From JBGOTP01 sp041476545 (lineage in GTDB: Bacteria; Acidobacteriota; Vicinamibacteria; Vicinamibacterales; CAVVIG01): 6,260 nucleotides of DNA. The position numbers were made by a program, and so were the translations under genes. The notes under the pieces were generated by a model. That model saw only the letters and a list, made by a program, of their open reading frames with translations. It did no database searches and was not told where the DNA came from. Positions 1 through 4,764 of this stretch are shown piece after piece (positions within the stretch are counted from its first letter, which is position 1; every line of letters begins with the position of its first letter). Location of the stretch: contig JBGOTP010000305.1 in assembly GCA_041476545.1 (NCBI GenBank), positions 1 to 6,260 on the forward strand, written 5' to 3'.

Positions 1-104
1 CCCTGCAGGCCGAGATCATTGCGCAGGATATAGAGCAGGGGAGTCGAGGGGTCGATATCCACGGTATGCGCGCTACCGTTCACCCTCAATGTGATGTTGC
101 TCAT
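1..104 (-). CDS. (2Fe-2S)-binding small subunit of a xanthine dehydrogenase-family molybdoenzyme, N-terminal fragment
   Basis: Only the first 34 codons are inside the window, because the gene runs leftward past base 1. The visible protein begins MSNITLRVNG and continues through VDIDPSTPLLYILRNDLGLQ. This matches the N-terminal ferredoxin-like fold of the small subunits of molybdenum hydroxylases (CoxS, isoquinoline 1-oxidoreductase alpha, aldehyde oxidoreductase types): a beta-hairpin with 'VNG', then the 'P..LL.(V/I)LR..LGL.G' stretch that precedes the first iron-sulfur cysteines. Those cysteines lie outside the window, so the cluster ligands are unseen. In this family the subunit passes electrons from the molybdopterin subunit through two 2Fe-2S centres to an acceptor. 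The ATG at 104-102 is supported by AAGGAG 8 bases upstream. It starts 22 bases after the hydrolase stop codon, so it is probably co-transcribed. The molybdopterin-binding large subunit is expected just beyond the left edge. No export signal is visible. Family membership is fairly secure; the exact substrate is unknown. Confidence 0.82.
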   Translation of the reverse strand, partial: MSNITLRVNGSAHTVDIDPSTPLLYILRNDLGLQ

Positions 105-112
105 TCTCTACT

Positions 113-118
113 CTCCTT
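113..118 (-). promoter_or_regulatory. Ribosome binding site for the (2Fe-2S) subunit gene
   Basis: On the minus strand this reads AAGGAG, a full Shine-Dalgarno core, with 8 bases between it and the ATG at 104-102. It fixes the start of the iron-sulfur subunit and lies in the 22-base gap after the hydrolase stop codon (TGA, 129-127). No independent promoter is apparent in so short a gap. Confidence 0.8.
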
Positions 119-126
119 ACGAATCT

Positions 127-1197
127 TCACTTCTTTGATTCGGTCAGCAACTCGCCAAGGTAGCGTTGCCAGACCACGGGAATCGAATGAGTACCGTGAC
201 CGCGGGTGTGGTCGCCGATCGGAATCAGGACGAAGCGACCGCGCTTGACGCGTGCGATTTCGCGCTCCATGATTCCGAGCTCAGGTGGATTCACGAAGTC
301 GTCGGCAGAGTTGACGGCAAGCAAGGGTGCCTTGATTGATTCCAGCTTGTGGGACGGGTCGTAGTCGCGAGACGCCTCGTACCGGTAGAGCGTGTCGTTG
401 GCATCGGCCGAGGCCAGGGCCGCCTGGACCTGCTCGTCGAGATATTTATCCGCCGCCGCCCCGGTCGGATACTGCTTTTGCCATTGCAAGGGGGAGCTGC
501 CCGCCAGCATTGATATGTGAAGTGCGGCGATAAGACCTCGCGGCTGGGTCTTGTACTCACCATTCTTCCATTCCGGATCATTGCGAATTGAATCGATGAT
601 CATTTTTCGATAGACGCGATTGCGCCCCGCGATCGCCACGGGATTGCTCGCCAGCGGCATGAGCGCGTCCATGAAATCCGGATAGGTCTCGCCCCACATC
701 CAGGTCTGCATCGCGCCCATCGATGTGCCCAACACCAGCCGCAGGTGAGTCACCTCGAGTCTCTCCATGAGCAGCCTGTGCTGGGCCTCGATGCTGTCCG
801 CGTACGTGTATCGCGGAAACCTCGCGTGCAAGCCGTCGCTGGGCTTGCTCGATTGTCCGACGCCTATCGCATCCGGCAGAATGATGAAGTGTGTGTTGCC
901 GTCGAGCAGTTGTCCTTGCTCGAAGAGTTGGCCGGCAAAAGGCGCCTCGAGAAACCCAGCGCCAGTTCCGCTCGTTCCGTGCAGGATCAACACGGCATTT
1001 CGGACGACGCCTGCCTCGTCTCGTTGCGGTGTACCGATGGTTCGATAGTGCAGCCGGAGCTCGGGCAGCACTTCACCGGTCGCAAACCTGAAGTTCGTGA
1101 TGATGTGGTCGGCTTCGACGGGTGCCGGATAGGTCGCCGCTGCGGCGGGGCTCCCTCCCATCAGCAATGCGAACAACAAGGCCACAGTCTTCAGCAT
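127..1197 (-). CDS. Secreted alpha/beta hydrolase, homoserine O-acetyltransferase-like (MetX superfamily)
   Basis: This 356-residue protein has a Sec signal peptide (residues 1-21, MLKTVALLFALLMGGSPAAAA, cut near the AAA-A run), so it should act in the periplasm or outside the cell. The mature part is an alpha/beta hydrolase. HGTSGTG (73-79) is the oxyanion-hole region, GTSMG (157-161) is the nucleophile elbow with Ser159, SADD (297-300) carries the likely catalytic Asp, and GDHTRGHGTHS (328-338) holds the catalytic His, probably His334 although His330 and His337 are close. The elbow followed by AMQTWMWGETYPDFMD resembles the 'GGMQ..EWA..YP' helix of MetX enzymes. Cytoplasmic MetX lacks a signal peptide, so a methionine-biosynthesis role is unlikely. 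A secreted esterase or acyltransferase is more plausible, substrate unknown. It lies 24 bases after the cytochrome-propeller gene and 22 bases before the iron-sulfur subunit. No Shine-Dalgarno stands at the usual distance: AAGGA overlaps the previous stop about 20 bases upstream. Translation may be coupled or leaderless. Confidence 0.9.
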   Translation of the reverse strand: MLKTVALLFALLMGGSPAAAATYPAPVEADHIITNFRFATGEVLPELRLHYRTIGTPQRDEAGVVRNAVLILHGTSGTGAGFLEAPFAGQLFEQGQLLDGNTHFIILPDAIGVGQSSKPSDGLHARFPRYTYADSIEAQHRLLMERLEVTHLRLVLGTSMGAMQTWMWGETYPDFMDALMPLASNPVAIAGRNRVYRKMIIDSIRNDPEWKNGEYKTQPRGLIAALHISMLAGSSPLQWQKQYPTGAAADKYLDEQVQAALASADANDTLYRYEASRDYDPSHKLESIKAPLLAVNSADDFVNPPELGIMEREIARVKRGRFVLIPIGDHTRGHGTHSIPVVWQRYLGELLTESKK

Positions 1198-1205
1198 GGC
1201 GGGAT

Positions 1206-1233
1206 AGTATAAAAAACGTCCTTACTTCGCCAA
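1206..1233 (-). promoter_or_regulatory. Candidate internal promoter close enough to the hydrolase ATG for a leaderless transcript
   Basis: On the minus strand a -35-like TTGGCG (1233-1228, 4 of 6 to consensus) is followed after 16 bases by TATACT (1211-1206, 5 of 6 to TATAAT). Only 8 bases (ATCCCGCC) separate this box from the hydrolase ATG at 1197. Initiation 7-9 bases downstream of a -10 box would therefore place the RNA 5' end at or within a base or two of the start codon. The -35 part overlaps the last codons of the upstream gene. This is pattern recognition only. The six-T run in the spacer makes the area AT-rich by chance-compatible means, and the two genes may simply be co-transcribed. 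Confidence 0.4.
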
Positions 1234-3369
1234 GGGGTTCGGACGAAGCTGCAGCTTGATCAGCTTTGGCCTCGTGCCCTTGCCGCCTTCGAGGTGCCAC
1301 GGCGTTCGGTTGGCAGAGGTCGTCCACAACCCCTTCCCCTTCCATCCCGCCCTCGGGTCGTCGACCCGGCCGTCGATCTGCTTGACGAAAAATCCCATTG
1401 GATAAGGAACGCGCAACGTGATCCATTTCCCGTCGCGCAGGAACAGCAGCGAGTCTGAGAGATTGCCGGTGGCAACCGGAATGTTCTTGCCCAGCCCGAA
1501 CGTGTCGTACTTGTCCACCCAGTTGTAATAGTTGGAGTCGGCGGCGGCTGATTCCGGGTTGCCCTTGAAGTTCGGGCCCGGCACGGGGTAGAAGGACCAG
1601 CCTTCCGGGCATTGCTGCCCGGTCACCGTCGGTCCCTTGAGCGGCCCCTTGCACTTCCGCCGGTCGAAGCTGGCGTAGTGCCCGCTCGACAGGACCGTCC
1701 AGAACACGCCGTCGGCGTCAACGTCCAGTCCACGTGGGTTGTACCCGGCGCCTGGAACCCGCCCGTATGGCACCTCATAGATCTCCGTCAGCGTGGTCGT
1801 CGGCGGGTTCGGCCCCGGAACGACCCGGACGGCGGCGCCGGGGAGGGCGTTGATGTTCCCCCAGACGGAGCCGTCGACCGGACTCACGGCGATGCCGTAG
1901 AAGCTCGCGTCGATCCGCTTGTCCCTGGTCGGATCGACCGGATCGTCTGGCTCCACCCACGCGTCCTGCTTGCCGTTGCCATTGGTGTCGAGGATGAGCG
2001 GCGCCCAGCCCTGTGCCTTCTGCTGGTCACCGGTCTCGTCGAGAATCCTCGTGTTGACCCAACCGACGACGCCAGCTTCACCCGACCAGAGGGTGTTATC
2101 CGCGTCGTGGGCGAAGTTGAGGTGGAACGTGCCGAAACAGGTGTCCACGATCGTGAACTTCCTGGTGCGCTGGTCGTAGACCGAGTACTGCCTGCCGCTC
2201 GTGTTGAGCGGGAACAGCTTCGCCGAAGGGTGGCTGGAGCCCTTTTTACAGAACGCCGGGTTGGCCGGCGGGCGGAGCCGCGAGGTGTTCCACAGCCGCC
2301 CTTTCTGATCCATCACATTGCTGTGCGTGATCACCCGGCTGACCCAATAGGTCTCCTCGCCCCAGTACGGCGAAGCCCTTCCGATCCGGGTCGCCACCGG
2401 AGGCATCGTCGGGTCGAGCACCGGGATGGTCAACTGGCTGGCCGTGTGACTCGCGGGATCCAGGATGCTCATGTGATCCGAGCTCATCTCGTGCACGCCG
2501 AACACCGGACCGTTCGCGTTGACGCTCGGGTTCCGCTTGTCGCTGGCCACCGCGTCGTGGAAGTACTCGCGCCCGTCAGCCCAATCCCACTGGGTCACCA
2601 CGACATTTCGTTCGATGCCCTGGGGACGCGGCGGCGACTCCCGAGGATACTCGCCGGCGGCGATGCGGTCGGTCCAGTCCGCGTACATCTTCAACAGGCG
2701 CTCCTTGCCGAACCGGTTGGTGGCGGCGTACATGCCGCCGCCGCCGTCGATGCCGGACCGCAGACGCGCATCCCACGCGGCGATCGAGGAGTCGAAGGTG
2801 CCCAGGCTCGGCGAGATTTCCCGCGTCGCCTTGTTGCCGATCTGGTGACAGGGCGTGCAACTGGTGGTCTTGATGTTGTTGATCCACTGGGCCTGGCTTC
2901 GCATCGCCTGCGAAATGCCGTTGCCGTTGGGACCCGTACCCGGGAACTCGCTCTTGGCCGGCAAATTGAGCAGCGCGTACCAGTAATTCGCCGGATAGTA
3001 CTCGGCCGCCGCGCGCGGACTCGGCGCAACGACTGCCGCCAGGTTCACAGTCCTCCCCGGCGCACTCTTCACCTTGAGAGAATCCACCAGCCCGTACCCG
3101 CGCACCCAGAGGTTGTAGGTCGCCTTCGGCAGGTCGGGCACCACGTAGCGGCCTTGATCGTCGGTCACGACGGTCCTGCTCAATTTTGTGGGCAGGTCGA
3201 CGGTTTCCGCGATCACCCAGACCCCGGCCTCGGGACCCTTTGTACTGGTGACGACGCCGCCAATATCGTCATTGTCGATGGAGACTGCGCTCCCGACCTG
3301 TGCGGTGGTCCCGGCTATCGACAGGGCGAGGCACACCGCGACACCAACGCCAAGGATTCCCTGTTTCAT
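1222..3369 (-). CDS. Secreted multidomain protein: carboxypeptidase-regulatory-like domain, CXXCH heme-c site and streptogramin-lyase-like propeller
   Basis: The ATG at 3369 gives 715 residues; a TTG 6 bases upstream is in frame, but it sits only 2 bases from the AAAGGA ribosome site whereas this ATG is 8 away. Residues 1 to about 25 form a signal peptide. Residues about 36-113 look like a carboxypeptidase-regulatory-like beta-sandwich (GGVV...GVWVIAE..., TDDQGRYVVPDLPKATYNLWVRG). One heme-c motif, CTPCH, lies at 171-175 in a helical cytochrome-like stretch. From about 250 onward, repeated blade-like motifs of the 'D..G.lW' type appear (DQKGRLW near 354, HDADNTLW near 421, SPVDGSVW near 496, DVDADGVFW near 549), as in virginiamycin B lyase/SMP-30/NHL-type propellers. 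DTNGNGKQD (461-469) resembles a calcium loop. Four further cysteines (374, 411, 573, 587) could form disulfides. It heads an operon with a hydrolase and a molybdoenzyme subunit, so an electron-transfer or substrate-binding role in the periplasm is inferred. Lyase activity is not implied. The domain order is clear; the function is not. Confidence 0.8.
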   Translation of the reverse strand: MKQGILGVGVAVCLALSIAGTTAQVGSAVSIDNDDIGGVVTSTKGPEAGVWVIAETVDLPTKLSRTVVTDDQGRYVVPDLPKATYNLWVRGYGLVDSLKVKSAPGRTVNLAAVVAPSPRAAAEYYPANYWYALLNLPAKSEFPGTGPNGNGISQAMRSQAQWINNIKTTSCTPCHQIGNKATREISPSLGTFDSSIAAWDARLRSGIDGGGGMYAATNRFGKERLLKMYADWTDRIAAGEYPRESPPRPQGIERNVVVTQWDWADGREYFHDAVASDKRNPSVNANGPVFGVHEMSSDHMSILDPASHTASQLTIPVLDPTMPPVATRIGRASPYWGEETYWVSRVITHSNVMDQKGRLWNTSRLRPPANPAFCKKGSSHPSAKLFPLNTSGRQYSVYDQRTRKFTIVDTCFGTFHLNFAHDADNTLWSGEAGVVGWVNTRILDETGDQQKAQGWAPLILDTNGNGKQDAWVEPDDPVDPTRDKRIDASFYGIAVSPVDGSVWGNINALPGAAVRVVPGPNPPTTTLTEIYEVPYGRVPGAGYNPRGLDVDADGVFWTVLSSGHYASFDRRKCKGPLKGPTVTGQQCPEGWSFYPVPGPNFKGNPESAAADSNYYNWVDKYDTFGLGKNIPVATGNLSDSLLFLRDGKWITLRVPYPMGFFVKQIDGRVDDPRAGWKGKGLWTTSANRTPWHLEGGKGTRPKLIKLQLRPNPLAK

Positions 3370-3377
3370 CGCCAACG

Positions 3378-3383
3378 TCCTTT
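3378..3383 (-). promoter_or_regulatory. Ribosome binding site that decides the start of the cytochrome-propeller gene
   Basis: On the minus strand this is AAAGGA. It stands 8 bases before the ATG at 3369-3367 but only 2 bases before the in-frame TTG at 3375-3373. The spacing favours the ATG, which shortens the protein by two residues compared with the longest reading. Confidence 0.7.
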
Positions 3384-3466
3384 CTGCGAGCGCATGACCA
3401 CTTCTGAGCCGGGAGCAGTCTACCGTTAAGGGCTCGTAGACAAAGCGTCCTGCCGGGCTGCGTCAA

Positions 3467-3497
3467 TTGTCAGGTGTTGGTCGAGAGCCGCTGACAA
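3467..3497. repeat. Inverted repeat TTGTCAG / CTGACAA, possible operator half-sites
   Basis: TTGTCAG at 3467-3473 is the exact reverse complement of CTGACAA at 3491-3497, with 17 bases between them. The centre-to-centre distance of the arms is 24 bases, a little over two helical turns. The right arm shares its last three bases with the larger repeat at 3495-3521, so the same GACAA could serve either pairing. Seven-base arms alone could be chance. The interest is that both arms carry the pentamer enriched in this intergenic region. Confidence 0.4.
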
Positions 3498-3521
3498 CAT
3501 TTGTCCGTCCGACAAATTTTG
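3495..3521. repeat. 27-base operator-like inverted repeat in the divergent promoter region
   Basis: The arms ATTTGTC (3499-3505) and GACAAAT (3511-3517) are perfect reverse complements around a 5-base spacer. Outside one mismatched pair (3498/3518) the symmetry continues for three more pairs (CAA 3495-3497 with TTG 3519-3521), giving 10 of 11 paired positions. Arm centres are 12 bases apart, about one helical turn, as expected for a site bound on one DNA face by a dimeric helix-turn-helix repressor, for example TetR- or MarR-like. It is not followed by a T-run and lies mid-way between divergent genes, so it is unlikely to be a terminator. No regulator gene is in the window. Confidence 0.6.
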
Positions 3522-3666
3522 ACGTGCCTCCGTCATCGCGGTTGCACACGCCTGCATGCTTGTGCGCATTGGCGACAATTCTGCTCATCGTTAATCAACA
3601 CGATCATGTGTGAGTGAACATAGGTCGCCCGACGCCCGCTACCTGCGATCTCGGAGTGGGGCTCTG

Positions 3667-3672
3667 AAAGGA
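3667..3672 (+). promoter_or_regulatory. Ribosome binding site of the FecR-domain gene
   Basis: AAAGGA ends 4 bases before the ATG at 3677. The spacing is slightly short but acceptable, and no other in-frame start nearby is better placed. It is the only good Shine-Dalgarno in the three-gene plus-strand block, so ribosome loading for the whole block probably depends on it. Confidence 0.65.
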
Positions 3673-3676
3673 TCAC

Positions 3677-4129
3677 ATGTTAAGTCCTCGAAGCTGGGTC
3701 GGCGCCCTGGCACTGGTGGTTGGGGCAACTTCGGCGTTCGCCGGGCAGCCGCCAGCTGCCGGCCGCATCAAGATCGCATCAGGCTCGGTGTTCATCGTCC
3801 GAGCCGGCGTCATCACGCCGGCCGGGGTCGGGCAAGTTGTCTTCGAGGCCGACAGCCTCAGGACCGGCGCCGATGGCCATGTGGGAATCACCCTGAAGGA
3901 TGACACGCGGGTCTCTCTCGGGCCGGGCAGCGAAGCCCGCCTCGACCGGTTCGCGTACGCACCCGCCGACGGTCAGGTCGGACTCGTACTCAAGATCGTC
4001 CGCGGCATCGTGGCTTATGTGTCGGGGCGGATCGCCAAGCTCTCGCCAGACTCCATCCGGCTCGAAACGCCGACGGCCATTGTCGGTGTACGTGGGACCA
4101 CATTGGCCCTGCGCGTCGTTACGGAATGA
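3677..4129 (+). CDS. Minimal exported FecR-domain protein
   Basis: The protein has 150 residues. A Sec signal peptide covers about residues 1-22 (hydrophobic GALALVVGATSAFA, cut after AFA), followed by one FecR domain (about 28-148). The domain shows its usual order: GSVFIVRAG, ADSLRTGADGHVGITLKDDTRVSLGPGSEARL, LKIVRGIVAYVSG, then TPTAIVGVRGTTLAL. Classical FecR proteins of iron-siderophore systems have a cytoplasmic anti-sigma region and a membrane helix; both are missing here, and there is no sigma factor or TonB receptor in the window, so this is not an iron-uptake regulator. It ends only ten residues after VRGT, a short C-terminus. It is the first gene of a coupled block: its TGA (4127-4129) overlaps the ATG (4126-4128) of the OmpA-family lipoprotein. 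A periplasmic ligand-binding or assembly partner for the CHASE2 sensor is inferred from this linkage. Family call secure, role uncertain. Confidence 0.9.
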   Translation: MLSPRSWVGALALVVGATSAFAGQPPAAGRIKIASGSVFIVRAGVITPAGVGQVVFEADSLRTGADGHVGITLKDDTRVSLGPGSEARLDRFAYAPADGQVGLVLKIVRGIVAYVSGRIAKLSPDSIRLETPTAIVGVRGTTLALRVVTE

Positions 4130-4764
4130 ATGACGCGCGACGACTCGTCGTTCTGATTGCGGCGTGCGTCGCCGGACTGCTGTCGGCTTGCGGGCCGCAG
4201 CGTGTACGAAATCCAGAGCGGCCAGATCAGACCATCGTTGTGCTGTTGCCCGACCCGGACACAGGCATTGTGGGAAAGGTAGTCGTCTCGAACGCGCTTG
4301 GAACAGCGGACCTTGCGACGGCACGGGCCTCGACGCGGGTCTCCGCCGGGCGGCCACCCGCTCCCGTGACACCCTTAAGCGAGGCTGAAGCACAGGCGCT
4401 CTTCGCCGACGTGCTGTCTGCCCTCCCGCCCCCGCCGCGTCACTTCACCCTGTTTTTTCGCTTCGAGTCAGAGGAACTGACGGAGGAGAGCCGCGCGTTC
4501 GTTCCGGAAATTCTGCAGGCTGCCAAGGATCGGCCCGTCCCCGAGATCGTCGTCGTCGGGCATACGGACACCACCGGGGCGCCCGCTTCTAACGTCGAGC
4601 TCGGGCTCAAGCGCGCCCAGGCGGTTCGCAAACTCCTCCTCGATGTCGGCGTCGACGCGTCTTTGATCGAGATCACCTCGCACGGCGAGGGGAATCTGCT
4701 CGTGCCGACCGACAACAACACATACGAGCCGCGTAATCGCCGCGTCGAAATCACGGTCAGATGA
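4126..4764 (+). CDS. OmpA-family peptidoglycan-binding lipoprotein
   Basis: The protein has 212 residues. The N-terminus (MNDARRLVVLIAACVAGLLSAC) is a lipoprotein signal with lipobox LSAC; Cys22 would be lipidated and the next residue is Gly, not the Asp that favours inner-membrane retention in enterobacteria. Residues about 36-75 (TIVVLLPDPDTGIVGKVVVSNALG) form a small beta-rich region, followed by a Pro-rich linker with PPPP (101-104). Residues about 106-212 are an OmpA C-terminal domain: VVVGHTDTTG (142-151), LKRAQAVRKLL (161-171), GEGNLLVPTDNN and the closing NRRVEITVR. Asp148 and Arg163 are spaced like the Asp/Arg pair that grips the diaminopimelate of peptidoglycan in OmpA domains. It therefore probably tethers the outer membrane, or a sensor complex, to the cell wall. 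Its start overlaps the FecR-domain stop (ATGA), its own stop overlaps the next start (ATGA), and no strong ribosome site precedes it, so translation is probably by reinitiation. Confidence 0.93.
   Translation: MNDARRLVVLIAACVAGLLSACGPQRVRNPERPDQTIVVLLPDPDTGIVGKVVVSNALGTADLATARASTRVSAGRPPAPVTPLSEAEAQALFADVLSALPPPPRHFTLFFRFESEELTEESRAFVPEILQAAKDRPVPEIVVVGHTDTTGAPASNVELGLKRAQAVRKLLLDVGVDASLIEITSHGEGNLLVPTDNNTYEPRNRRVEITVR

Larger units (their letters stand above)
3370..3676. promoter_or_regulatory. Divergent intergenic control region between the two operons
   Basis: These 307 bases separate the start codons of two outward-facing operons and contain no convincing gene. They must hold both promoters, but I cannot name a clear -35/-10 pair for either side. 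On the plus strand the best partial match is around 3569-3595 (TTGGCG, then GTTAAT after 15 bases). On the minus strand TTGACG at 3466-3461 has no good partner. The region is more AT-rich than the genes around it and carries six GACAA/TTGTC pentamers between 3439 and 3578 (3439-3443, 3467-3471, 3493-3497, 3501-3505, 3511-3515, 3574-3578), listed separately as inverted repeats. Short open frames here extend into fecR-domain sequence in the wrong frame and look spurious. Confidence 0.65.

Noticed and set aside
127..1197. Naming the hydrolase metX
   Set aside because: The fold and nucleophile elbow fit the superfamily, but the clear signal peptide and the operon context do not fit cytoplasmic methionine synthesis.
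745..1212. Plus-strand 155-codon open frame opposite the hydrolase gene
   Set aside because: No recognisable motif or ribosome site. It lies wholly across a hydrolase with an intact catalytic set and signal peptide.
1612..3429. Very long plus-strand open frame (605 codons) opposite the cytochrome-propeller gene
   Set aside because: Its translation is rich in Arg, His, Val and Pro with no domain or hydrophobic pattern, as expected for an antisense frame of a GC-rich gene. The minus-strand protein has a signal peptide, heme motif and blade repeats, plus a ribosome site.
3569..3597. Promoter for the FecR-domain gene (TTGGCG ... GTTAAT/TAATCA)
   Set aside because: The -35 fits loosely, but the spacer is 15 bases for the better -10, and at 17 bases the -10 matches only two of six positions. 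Too weak to list as a feature.
3610..3903. Plus-strand 97-codon open frame starting upstream of the FecR-domain gene
   Set aside because: It overlaps the FecR-domain gene in another frame, has a GTG start with no ribosome site and an Arg/Gly-rich product. A real leader peptide is not supported.
3677..4129. Iron-siderophore FecIR-type signalling
   Set aside because: The FecR protein has a signal peptide instead of a cytoplasmic anti-sigma region, and no sigma factor or TonB receptor is present.
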